DNA of 49,305 bases from a virus, in IMG/VR virus record IMGVR_UViG_3300023091_000003, positions 1-49,305 of that record; one strand, given 5' to 3'. The notes under the pieces were generated by a model that saw only the letters and a program-made list of their open reading frames with translations, ran no database searches and was not told where the DNA came from. Both the position numbers and the translations under genes were made by a program. Positions 31,250-38,674 of the stretch are shown here, piece by piece (position 1 is the first letter of the stretch; every line of letters begins with the position of its first letter).

Positions 31250-32380
31250 GCTTATCCGGTTGATGCCCACAGAACCCAAATGATTATCACCTACAAATAC
31301 CGTCTCAAAGGATCTCGCGTTGCGAGAACGTTGAGGCACCATGCATGGGCAGTCAACCAAGTGTGGAATTTCTGCACGGCATCCCAACGGAAAGCTCAGG
31401 AAATCTACCGTCTGGGTTCCACTAGTAAGTGGCCGTCTCGGTACGCTTTACAGGGTCTAGCCAAAGGCACTTCCAAAGAACTCGGGGTACACGCCCAGAC
31501 CGTTCAAGGTGCCTGTGAGCGCTTCGCGCGTAGCCGCGACCAACACAAGAAGTGTCCTAAGTTTCGTCGCTCTTCGGGATCGAAACGATCTCTAGGCTGG
31601 GTTCCCTTTCAAGAACAGTCCCGTCAAATCACGCCTTCTTCGGTAACCTACCTAGGACGCACTTACCGATTCTTCGGAGCAAAGCGGCGTCCGCTTCCGG
31701 CCAACGCAAAGGGCGGTTGCTTCGTCGAGGATTCTTCCGGGAAGTGGTACGCGTGTTTTCATGTTGAGGTTTCGTTCCTTCCTACCGGCACCGGCCAGGT
31801 CGGAATCGACCTTGGGCTGAAAACCCTCGCCACGACTAGCGACGGGGAGAAGATAGCGCATCCGGCTTTCTTCCGTGCTACCGAAGAGAATCTCGCAATC
31901 GCCCAAAGGGCTCACAACACTTCCAGAGTCAAAGCACTTCATGCGAAGGTTAAGAATCAACGAAAGGACTACCTACACAAAGTATCGGCGAAGCTCGCCG
32001 ACGCAAACCGTTTGATCGTAGTTGGCAACGTGTCGGCATCAAAACTGGCGAAGACAAGCATGGCAAAGTCCGTACTTGATGCCGGTTGGAGTATGCTGAG
32101 AGGGTTTCTTGCTTATAAAGCCAGTAGGCATCAAGCGACCTTCATCGAAGTCAATGAAGCATTTACGACCCAAACCTGTTCCGCTTGTGGGGATCGATCC
32201 TCCGAGGGGAGGCCGAAAGGTATCGCAGGGCTTGGAATAAGAGAGTGGAGATGTTCAGCTTGTGGGGTGACCCACGACCGTGATCGTAACGCGGCCCTGA
32301 ATATCTTGAATCTCGGGCTGAGTGCTCAGCCTCGTGTTGACGAAAGCCGGGCCGCCTAATGGGCGTCAACCGGATAGGCA
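31250..32380 (+). mobile_element. IS605-group element carrying only tnpB
   Basis: The block is clearly richer in GC than the surrounding phage DNA. Its ends carry an imperfect inverted repeat: TTATCCGGTTGATGCCCA near 31253-31270 and the complement of CTATCCGGTTGACGCCCA near 32361-32378. The right end folds: GGCTGA/TCAGCC (32316-32331) and GTTGACG/CGTCAAC (32336-32370), as expected of the 3-prime omega-RNA/right-end structure of such elements. There is no tnpA, so movement would need a transposase in trans. Exact borders are approximate. Confidence 0.75.
31280..32359 (+). CDS. tnpB: TnpB, RNA-guided nuclease of IS605-type elements
   Basis: The 359-residue protein has a RuvC-like nuclease split over GIDLGLKTLA (Asp177) and HDRDRNAALNIL (Asp near 335), with a zinc ribbon CSAC (300-303) and CSAC (325-328). 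Where most TnpBs have the second catalytic Glu (IVxEDL), this reads IVVGNVSASKLAKT; a Glu appears later in FIEVNEAFTTQTC (290/293), the rearranged-site arrangement described for some TnpB/Fanzor groups. ATG 31280 is chosen because MIITYKYRLK is the normal TnpB start. Related sequences are common in Pseudomonadota. Confidence 0.92.
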   Translation: MIITYKYRLKGSRVARTLRHHAWAVNQVWNFCTASQRKAQEIYRLGSTSKWPSRYALQGLAKGTSKELGVHAQTVQGACERFARSRDQHKKCPKFRRSSGSKRSLGWVPFQEQSRQITPSSVTYLGRTYRFFGAKRRPLPANAKGGCFVEDSSGKWYACFHVEVSFLPTGTGQVGIDLGLKTLATTSDGEKIAHPAFFRATEENLAIAQRAHNTSRVKALHAKVKNQRKDYLHKVSAKLADANRLIVVGNVSASKLAKTSMAKSVLDAGWSMLRGFLAYKASRHQATFIEVNEAFTTQTCSACGDRSSEGRPKGIAGLGIREWRCSACGVTHDRDRNAALNILNLGLSAQPRVDESRAA

Positions 32381-32387
32381 CGCCTCC

Positions 32388-32678
32388 ATGATGATCCCAG
32401 ATGTTGTCAACGGTCTTTTTGAATTTGGCGGCGGTGTATTTATTTTAAACCATTGCAGAACTCTTTTAAAAGATAAAAGGGTTGCAGGGGTTTCAATTTT
32501 AAGCACCGTGTTTTTTGCAATGTGGGGCGGCTGGAATATTTTCTATTATAGGCATCTAGAACAATTTGCTTCTTTTTCAGCAGGTTTGTTAGTATTATTT
32601 GCAAATAGTTTATGGATAGCGTTGATGTGTTATTATAAGAAGCATCCGGGAGGAAAACTTGCTTTACTTAAAGAATAG
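32388..32678 (+). CDS. Small phage membrane protein, 96 aa
   Basis: About three hydrophobic segments: VVNGLFEFGGGVFIL, STVFFAMWGGWNIFYY and FSAGLLVLFANSLWIALM. The pattern GGG..N...L..DK.V.GVS..... FFA.WG.WN.YYY matches a membrane protein often seen in phages of unknown role. ATG 32388 is followed directly by a second ATG. The insertion element ends only a few bases upstream, so its original promoter region is displaced. Confidence 0.7.
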   Translation: MMIPDVVNGLFEFGGGVFILNHCRTLLKDKRVAGVSILSTVFFAMWGGWNIFYYRHLEQFASFSAGLLVLFANSLWIALMCYYKKHPGGKLALLKE

Positions 32679-32750
32679 CATTTTCTATGTTTCTTGTTTT
32701 GCAGTACTTGCAGCAGTCTGCATTTATGATGAAATAATTAGAGGATGAAA

Positions 32751-32840
32751 ATGCACACGTTTTTAGTAATTGCAATGTGGTTGGATATTGTTGTAGGTGT
32801 GGCTATAGTGGTATTACTTTTTAGAAGTTTACTTCGTTAA
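32751..32840 (+). CDS. Single-pass membrane peptide, 29 aa
   Basis: Reads MHTFLVIAMWLDIVVGVAIV, then VLLFRSLLR: one transmembrane helix with a basic end. AGAGG lies 6 bases before ATG 32751 (an in-frame ATG at 32745 directly abuts it). Too small for a functional call; position among phage genes and the ribosome binding site support translation. Confidence 0.45.
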   Translation: MHTFLVIAMWLDIVVGVAIVVLLFRSLLR

Positions 32841-32851
32841 TTGGAGATAAA

Positions 32852-33052
32852 ATGGCAAAACAAGCAAGAGTTAGACCTAGTTGGAAAAAGAATACTGCAA
32901 GAAGTATTAAGAGATCTCTTGAACTATTGCGAAGACTCTTCAATAAAAGAATTGGTGAAATTATTGATAGAAATGGCACCGGATCGACAGCCAGCTTTGA
33001 AGGACACTCAAGAGAGATTAAACCAAATGAATATTATTTAAGGGTGGTATAA
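32852..33052 (+). CDS. Small basic protein, 66 aa
   Basis: Highly basic N-terminal half (MAKQARVRPSWKKNTARSIK), possibly nucleic-acid-binding. GGAG lies 7 bases before the ATG, and the TAATG overlap with the next gene supports this frame. A second open frame of equal length (32841-33041, TTG start, helical Leu/Glu-rich product) covers the same DNA but has no ribosome binding site. Confidence 0.55.
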   Translation: MAKQARVRPSWKKNTARSIKRSLELLRRLFNKRIGEIIDRNGTGSTASFEGHSREIKPNEYYLRVV

Positions 33053-33540
33053 TGGGATGCGCTGTGCTTAAAAATGGAGAAGTTGTTGTAGACGGTGATA
33101 TTAGATATAAGATAAAGTGGGTGGAGAAGGCCCTTCAAGGTGTCTCGCAAACAGATGAAACAATTACTGTAATTGTCCCTGGATGGAAAGAAGAAGAGCA
33201 TGTTTTTATACCATCGGGTATCTATGAATTTATGAAAGATTGGCCCGAACCAGAAAAGGCCGCGCATCGAGATCCTCAAGAGTTTAAATTGAAACGTGGG
33301 GAATTTTTTGTTGACTATCTTGGTCGAAATTGGTACAGAGATCTTGATGGTAGGGTTTATATCATTATCAAGAGTCAAATCTTAGAATCCGCAAAATATG
33401 AAGATGGTAAAGTAGAATGGAAGGACTTGCCACTTAAGGAAGTTGAAACTGATGATCATAAAAACTTGGTAAATCTAGCAAAATGCCTATATACTATGGC
33501 ACATCGAGTTGAGTGTCCAGAACCTGATTATTTACCATAA
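33052..33540 (+). CDS. Hypothetical protein, 162 aa, with KNGE...KIKW motif
   Basis: The N-terminus LKNGEVVVDGDIRYKIKWVE resembles KDGEQVEEGGKKYEIKW in the protein at 33583-34584, so the two may share a small beta domain. The remainder is mixed, with FFVDYLGRNWYRDLDGRVY. No family recognised. Coupled to the upstream gene by TAATG. Confidence 0.6.
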   Translation: MGCAVLKNGEVVVDGDIRYKIKWVEKALQGVSQTDETITVIVPGWKEEEHVFIPSGIYEFMKDWPEPEKAAHRDPQEFKLKRGEFFVDYLGRNWYRDLDGRVYIIIKSQILESAKYEDGKVEWKDLPLKEVETDDHKNLVNLAKCLYTMAHRVECPEPDYLP

Positions 33541-33546
33541 AAACAC

Positions 33547-33574
33547 TTGACTTTCTGCAAAAATCTGCTATAAT
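33547..33574 (+). promoter_or_regulatory. Strong promoter, leaderless geometry, conserved spacer
   Basis: TTGACT (33547-33552), 16 bp, TATAAT (33569-33574). ATG 33583 lies 8 bases after the -10, at the expected start of transcription. From -35 to -10 the sequence is identical, except for one base, to the minus-strand promoter at 14356-14383. Confidence 0.8.
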
Positions 33575-33582
33575 GGTTGAAA

Positions 33583-34584
33583 ATGTCAGAATTTCTTGAG
33601 CAATTAGGAATCGAAAAGATAGACCCAATGGGCAAAGATGAGGAAGCCCCTATCTTTATTGGAGACGATTCAAACCCAGAAGATGCCCCAGTTGCCGTCT
33701 ATCAAGAAAATGAAGTGTCAGAAGAAGTTAATACTGCAATTGTTGAGATGTCAGAAGTAGAAAAAAGACTGCAAAAAGCTGTTCTCTACCAACAGTGGGC
33801 GTCTGGCAATTTATATGACCAAAAGACCCCTTCTACAATTGAAGTTGAAGCGGAGTTTAGAGAATTTGCTCTAAGTCAATTAAATAAGCTAATTGGCATT
33901 AAACAACAAGAACCTGAAGTAAAATCTAGTTTCGATGAGCAAGAAATTGTAGCATTAAAAACCCTTGCTCAAATGGTTATCAATAACCCTTCTTTATTGG
34001 GTGGTAAAAAGCAAGTTAAAGAGCCTGCAAGAGTGCAGCAAACTGCAGTTAAGCAGGCTGTCACTAAACCTAGATCTGAACCAGTTAAGCCTGCTGCTAA
34101 ACCCGTAGGAAGACCAAAGTTAATAAAGCAAGAGGTTCCACAAGAAATAGTTGTTAAGCCTGCACCAATTGCTCAACCTGCACAGATAAGACAATCGCCT
34201 CAACCACAACAAACAAGGCCTGTTTCTAACCAACCTGCTAAAAGGGGGCCTCAGTTTTATAAAGACGGGGAACAGGTTGAAGAGGGTGGCAAGAAATATG
34301 AAATAAAATGGTCCCTAACGCGTGCAGGGGCTTATGGTCCTGCAGAAGAAATTAGACTTAATAATATGCCTCAAAAAACATGCCTTTTACTAAAAGACGG
34401 TATGACTGTTTATAAAACAGAAGGGGATCAAATCTTCAAGGTTATAAAGATGGATAAGACTCCTAAACTTAGACCTGAAGAGGCTGTGCCATTTCCAAGG
34501 AATATGACGATTGCAACAATTGCAGCTGCTGAGGCTGGGGCTAACGCTGCTAATAATAGATTTGTAAATGAAACAAGGAGATAG
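33583..34584 (+). CDS. Hypothetical protein with disordered Pro/Gln/Lys centre
   Basis: The 333-residue protein has an acidic helical N-terminal region (1-150), a long low-complexity linker (about 150-220) with an AT-hook-like KPVGRPKLIK, then a folded C-terminal domain starting QFYKDGEQVEEGGKKYEIKW and ending in an Ala-rich helix. The linker suggests a DNA- or protein-bridging role. ATG 33583 is preferred over TTG 33577, which would lie before the transcript start. Confidence 0.6.
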   Translation: MSEFLEQLGIEKIDPMGKDEEAPIFIGDDSNPEDAPVAVYQENEVSEEVNTAIVEMSEVEKRLQKAVLYQQWASGNLYDQKTPSTIEVEAEFREFALSQLNKLIGIKQQEPEVKSSFDEQEIVALKTLAQMVINNPSLLGGKKQVKEPARVQQTAVKQAVTKPRSEPVKPAAKPVGRPKLIKQEVPQEIVVKPAPIAQPAQIRQSPQPQQTRPVSNQPAKRGPQFYKDGEQVEEGGKKYEIKWSLTRAGAYGPAEEIRLNNMPQKTCLLLKDGMTVYKTEGDQIFKVIKMDKTPKLRPEEAVPFPRNMTIATIAAAEAGANAANNRFVNETRR

Positions 34585-34590
34585 ATAAAG

Positions 34591-35199
34591 ATGACCAAGG
34601 AATCAAAGAAAATGAACAAAAAGACTGATGGATTAGGTAATAACGCTAAGCGAGAAGATGCCCTTAATAGAATTGGTAACCTTGAAAAGGCCTTTCAACA
34701 GCTCGTTCCTGCTCTAGAGAAGTCCTTTAAGAAGGCTCAGGAAGATAACAATGAAATGTCAGGAGCTATTGATAACCTTGACCGAGTTTTAACAGCTTTA
34801 ATTGAAGTGGTTGGTAAGAGGCTTGGTGGTTCAGATGAACCTTCTTTACTTGATCAGGTAAAAGAAGTTGTTAAAAATAACAGGATTAAGGAAATTGAAT
34901 CTGAGGCTGCACAGTCTGATGCAAACCTTAAAGTTGCCGTTGCAGAAGGTAAGCTGATTGCTGCAGAGGCTGTTAAAAATGAAAACGACATTCTTGTAAC
35001 TACTCAAACTAACGATAAGGGGGAAGTCTTACATCCTACTAGAGCGTTTTTGACCTTGGGACAGTTTAATCCTGGTGTCAAGGAGCTTTTGGTTGATAAG
35101 AAGTGTGGCGATGTGATTACTTTACCTACAGGTGGCAGTGTCACTATTTTAGAGATTTACAATATTGTTAATCAAGCTGAGACGGCAAAGACGGAGTAG
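34591..35199 (+). CDS. Hypothetical coiled-coil protein with GreA-like C-terminal strand
   Basis: The 202-residue protein has a helical coiled-coil N-terminal two thirds (NRIGNLEKAFQQLVPALEKS, DNLDRVLTALIEVV). The end, GVKELLVDKKCGDVITLPTG then GSVTILEIYNI, resembles the C-terminal beta domain of GreA-type transcript cleavage factors (GxxGDxVxxxTxxGxxxYxIxxI). A coiled-coil arm plus such a domain is the Gre layout, but the similarity is short and the order only loosely fits. AAGGAGATAGATAAAG precedes the gene. Confidence 0.5.
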   Translation: MTKESKKMNKKTDGLGNNAKREDALNRIGNLEKAFQQLVPALEKSFKKAQEDNNEMSGAIDNLDRVLTALIEVVGKRLGGSDEPSLLDQVKEVVKNNRIKEIESEAAQSDANLKVAVAEGKLIAAEAVKNENDILVTTQTNDKGEVLHPTRAFLTLGQFNPGVKELLVDKKCGDVITLPTGGSVTILEIYNIVNQAETAKTE

Positions 35200-35216
35200 T
35201 TTAATAAAAGGGCTTT

Positions 35217-36326
35217 ATGTCAAAATCCGCAGAGTCTGACAACTTAATACACGAATGCCTAAAAGAAAAAGCAGAAACTCTTAAATCTGCTAATAAAGCT
35301 AGTATTGATAAAAAAGTTGCAGTTTCTGCAGTCAGAGATTTAATTGTAGTAGAAGAACTAGACAAGACTCTTTCAAAGGTGTTTAGTAAGGGCTGGTGCA
35401 GCCCTCCTAAGTATTCAGGTAAACGTAAGCATGCCCCATATAAGAGGATCGTCAATAGTATTCTAAGTGATTTGCACTTCGGATCTCATCTAGACCCTGC
35501 AGAATGTCCTTTGGAGTATGGTGTTGTTCAAGAGTCAAGACGGTTAGGCAAGGTAGCGCAAGAGGTTGCAGATTATAAGGAACAATACAGAGATGAAACA
35601 AAGTTAATTATTCATCTTATTGGTGACTGCATGCAGGGGCAGTTACACGATCTAAGAGATGGAGAACCACTAGCCCTGCAGTTTGCTGCAGCGACTCATT
35701 ACCTTACTCAGTATATCATGCTTCTTTGTGGCTGCTACCCTTCTGTTGAAATTTATACAAACCCTGGAAACCATGGAAGGAATCTGCAAAGACATCCTGA
35801 AAGGGCAGTGCATCAAAAGTTTGACAGTATTGAAAATATGATGTATTATGCAGTTAAAAAGGCTGTCTTAAACTCAGGTGTCAAAAATTGTCAGTTTAAC
35901 ATCCCTAAGACACCCTATTATATTGCACCTCTTTTTAATAATAAGTTGTTTGGTACTCATGGGGATACGGTTCTCAAACCAGGATACCCAGGTAAATCAA
36001 TCAATATGGCCAGTCTAGCGCAGCAGATTTACAAATGGAATGCTGCAGGGGATATTGGAGGCCCATTTAGGGTGTTTGCAGTGGGCCATCTACATATTGC
36101 AGGAATGACAGAGCTGCCTGGGAAGGTTACAATGATTACCAATGGAGCCCTTGTTCCTAGTGATGCTTACAGTCTTAGTATCGGTAGCCCCGATTTAACC
36201 TGTGGCCAATGGATTTTTGAATCAGTTGAGAAGCATCCTGTAGGAGATCGTAGGTTTATTGAAGTTAACGGGGCAGAAAATGACAGTAACTACAACTCTA
36301 TCATTACTCCATTTGAGGGATTTTAA
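35217..36326 (+). CDS. Calcineurin-like metallophosphoesterase
   Basis: The 369-residue protein has SDLHFGS near 84, GDCMQG near 140, NPGNHGR near 183, FGTHGD near 243 and a C-terminal GHLH, the full set of metal ligands for this superfamily. The N-terminal 80 residues are helical and family-specific. Phage homologues of this size are carried beside replication genes; the substrate (nucleic acid, nucleotide or protein phosphate) cannot be told. It differs from the SbcD-like protein in spacing and in lacking a capping domain. Confidence 0.8.
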   Translation: MSKSAESDNLIHECLKEKAETLKSANKASIDKKVAVSAVRDLIVVEELDKTLSKVFSKGWCSPPKYSGKRKHAPYKRIVNSILSDLHFGSHLDPAECPLEYGVVQESRRLGKVAQEVADYKEQYRDETKLIIHLIGDCMQGQLHDLRDGEPLALQFAAATHYLTQYIMLLCGCYPSVEIYTNPGNHGRNLQRHPERAVHQKFDSIENMMYYAVKKAVLNSGVKNCQFNIPKTPYYIAPLFNNKLFGTHGDTVLKPGYPGKSINMASLAQQIYKWNAAGDIGGPFRVFAVGHLHIAGMTELPGKVTMITNGALVPSDAYSLSIGSPDLTCGQWIFESVEKHPVGDRRFIEVNGAENDSNYNSIITPFEGF

Positions 36327-36713
36327 TTGACTTATAACAAACTGCAATTACAACTACAAGAACTATTTAATGCTTTATCTGCAGCGTCAAATGAACTTGC
36401 AAAATCTAAGGAAAAATTATTGAAAGCTGAACAGGGACTTGTAAAGTTAAAAGAAGATTTAGAAGTTGCAGAAAAAAACAGGAAAAAGATTAAAAAGAAC
36501 AAGGTTGTAAATTTGAATAGTTTTTCTGTTATTAAACACGCAAAGGAAGATGCTCATCTTAACCTTACAAAGGGTAAGTTAGATTTCTTTGCTGCTAAAA
36601 AAGAAGTAGAAGTTGGGCAGAAGCAGATTGCTGCAATTAAGCAACAGTATGAAAACATTGAGAAATTAGCTAAAAAAGCTTTAGGGAATATTGAAAGGTT
36701 TAATAATGCTTAA
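36327..36713 (+). CDS. Hypothetical coiled-coil protein, 128 aa
   Basis: Almost entirely helical and rich in Lys, Glu, Leu and Ala (LAKSKEKLLKAEQGLVKLKE). The start is TTG one base after the upstream TAA, with GAGGGA a few bases before. Overlaps the next gene by 8 bases. No family recognised. Confidence 0.6.
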   Translation: MTYNKLQLQLQELFNALSAASNELAKSKEKLLKAEQGLVKLKEDLEVAEKNRKKIKKNKVVNLNSFSVIKHAKEDAHLNLTKGKLDFFAAKKEVEVGQKQIAAIKQQYENIEKLAKKALGNIERFNNA

Positions 36714-36921
36714 TGATATTGACGGCCCTAATAAGATAAGAACTGATCCTGATTTTGTTTATATGAACAGATATCACAATTCTATTAAGGAGTTACTGGA
36801 TAGATATCCTGATGGGTGTCCAGATCATATTATAGCTTCGGCCTTTGAAATTACTGAAGAAGAGCTAGAGGAAAGATTTCAGAGACTTATCCTTGACTTG
36901 AAGGTTAGAATGGGTGTATAG
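36706..36921 (+). CDS. Hypothetical protein, 71 aa
   Basis: It starts MLNDIDGPNKIRTDPDFVYM; the C-terminal half (PDHIIASAFEITEEELEERF) looks like a small HTH of the kind found in phage regulators. ATG 36706 gives a normal 8-base overlap. The assignment as HTH is tentative. Confidence 0.5.
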   Translation: MLNDIDGPNKIRTDPDFVYMNRYHNSIKELLDRYPDGCPDHIIASAFEITEEELEERFQRLILDLKVRMGV

Positions 36922-37870
36922 TGTCTCTATTATGAGGCACTCACTCTATTGGGACGACTTTAACAAAAGAATAGAAGAGACATCTGATTATCTAAATGGT
37001 AAGTCAAATGTCTTGCCAGTAAGACGGGTTGCCGTTTTTGTTACGGATAAGTGCAACTTCAAATGCAGGTACTGTAATGTTAAGGATACTGGCGAAACAA
37101 TGGAGAAGTCTACTTTTCTAACCATTTTGGAAAAGTATGGCAAAGAAGCAATAATCCATCTTACTGGAGGAGAACCTTCTATGGTCCCTTGGTTGTTTCC
37201 TACTATTATGGAATTGGGAGATAAATACCGATTTCATCTCAATACAAATGGGTATAGAACTCCACCTTATAAGTGTGTAAAAAGATTGAAGATTTCTCTT
37301 GATTCTTGTGATCCCGTTTACTGGAATGCTTTGGTGGGTAGAAAGAATGCATTTGAAGTGGTCGTTGACAATATCAAAGAAAGCATCCCGCACACCGTAG
37401 TTTCTATTACTTTCACCCTCAGCAAGAATAATTATAAACAAGCCATAGACTTTGCTAGGTTTGCTAGAAATGAATTCACTGGACTTTACGCCTTATTCTT
37501 TTCCGTTTATAAAGGATGTCAGCCCGATTTTGAGATATCTAAGGAAGACGCAAATGATATCTTTGATAATGTTCTCCCAGAGCTTTCAAGAGAGTTGTCT
37601 GAGGAGTCATTAGCTCTTTTAAGGGAAACTATTGATGAAAAGAGGCGGTTAATTCAAGGCATTAGGTTTGAACAGGATTTAAACAAGGCCTGTTATATTT
37701 CTATGAGTGAACGGGTTTTTTCTCCAGATGGTACGGAATCTTGTTGCTCTCACCTATATCGAGATGGTATAATGTCTCAAATTTCGGCAAAGCATGAAAA
37801 ATGTAAATATGGATGCAACCAAAGGCTTGTGCAGTTTAATAGGGAAGTAGAAAACAGGATTAATAAGTAA
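36914..37870 (+). CDS. Radical SAM enzyme with C-terminal Cys cluster
   Basis: The 318-residue protein has CNFKCRYC near residues 47-54, the CxxxCxxC [4Fe-4S] motif, followed by LTGGEP (SAM-binding GGE) near 85. The C-terminal 60 residues hold further Cys (ACYIS, CCSHLYRDG, KCKYGC) like a SPASM or twitch auxiliary cluster. Such enzymes modify peptides, sugars or nucleotides. The gene abuts a Dam-like methyltransferase homologue. The start may be GTG 36914 or ATG 36932; GTG is listed because of its 8-base overlap with the previous gene. Confidence 0.85.
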   Translation: MYSVSIMRHSLYWDDFNKRIEETSDYLNGKSNVLPVRRVAVFVTDKCNFKCRYCNVKDTGETMEKSTFLTILEKYGKEAIIHLTGGEPSMVPWLFPTIMELGDKYRFHLNTNGYRTPPYKCVKRLKISLDSCDPVYWNALVGRKNAFEVVVDNIKESIPHTVVSITFTLSKNNYKQAIDFARFARNEFTGLYALFFSVYKGCQPDFEISKEDANDIFDNVLPELSRELSEESLALLRETIDEKRRLIQGIRFEQDLNKACYISMSERVFSPDGTESCCSHLYRDGIMSQISAKHEKCKYGCNQRLVQFNREVENRINK

Positions 37871-38451
37871 TGGCACGAATTAGTACTGGTAAAAATAGCA
37901 AGCAAGACTATCAGACACCAAAGGCTTTAATAGAATCTGTTGAAAAGAGGTTTGGTAAAATCACGCTTGACCTGGCTGCAAGAAGCTATAACAAGGTCTG
38001 CGATAATTATTTAGCCCCTTGCACTGGTCCAGAAGGCCCTTTGTCTCTTGATAAGGAGGCTTATGGCATTGATTCTTTTGATCATGACTGGGCAGAATTA
38101 TATAAAAAGCTAGGTGGAAATTTCTGGCTTAATTGTGAGTTTGGTGATATAGGTAAGTGGAGCGCCAGATGTGCTTTAGAAGCAAATAAAGGTGCTCAAA
38201 TTTTACTTTTAATTCCTTATGGGACAACAAAAGCTTTTATGGCTAACGTTGTTGGTAAAGCCAATCTATACCTGTTAGAAGGAAGACTGCAGTTTATTGC
38301 AGGTGAAAGTTTTCCAAAGGATTGCGTGATTGCTCATTATGGGCCAGCACCAGATGGGGGTATTTGTTTTTGGGATTGGAAGAATGATAAGATCACACAT
38401 GTATTTAACTACAATTATTGGTATTTGTATCCGTTAGGAAGCAAGGATTAA
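37870..38451 (+). CDS. Phage N6-adenine methyltransferase (Dam-type) homologue with altered catalytic motif
   Basis: The 193-residue protein matches the phage DNA_N6_adenine family in layout: an N-terminal QDYQTPKALIESVEKRFG, then LDLAARSYNKVCDNY, and a C-terminal PDGGICFWDW. In active members the strand after the cofactor site reads FxNPPYS. Here it is WLNCEFGDIGKW, so the D/NPPY motif that flips and methylates adenine is replaced by NCEF. It may be inactive, have another substrate, or have a DNA-binding or decoy role. It overlaps the radical SAM gene by one base. Confidence 0.75.
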   Translation: MARISTGKNSKQDYQTPKALIESVEKRFGKITLDLAARSYNKVCDNYLAPCTGPEGPLSLDKEAYGIDSFDHDWAELYKKLGGNFWLNCEFGDIGKWSARCALEANKGAQILLLIPYGTTKAFMANVVGKANLYLLEGRLQFIAGESFPKDCVIAHYGPAPDGGICFWDWKNDKITHVFNYNYWYLYPLGSKD

Positions 38452-38452
38452 A

Positions 38453-38674
38453 ATGGCAATGAATAAAGAGACACCAGTTACATTTGAAGAGATGTTTCGT
38501 CTATTAAAAGACCGCGATAGGTTTATAGCTCAGAAAGAAGAGGCTGTTAGTAAACTGCAGCAACTTACTACTGAAGTAGATAAAACAAAGCTGCAATTAA
38601 AAACCCATGTCGAAAATATTTCTGCAGTTGAATGCAAAATTAGGGCGCTTGGGGTGGAATTGGGGAAGGTGTAA
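38453..38674 (+). CDS. Hypothetical coiled-coil protein, 73 aa
   Basis: Helical, with heptads EEAVSKLQQLTTEVDKTKLQ. It sits directly against the polymerase gene (stop TAA, then ATG). Possibly a small accessory or adaptor; no evidence beyond position. Confidence 0.55.
   Translation: MAMNKETPVTFEEMFRLLKDRDRFIAQKEEAVSKLQQLTTEVDKTKLQLKTHVENISAVECKIRALGVELGKV

Noticed and set aside
31217-31279. N-terminal extension of TnpB from TTG 31217
   Set aside because: The codons overlap a promoter and the element end, and normal TnpB proteins start at MIxxYKYRL.
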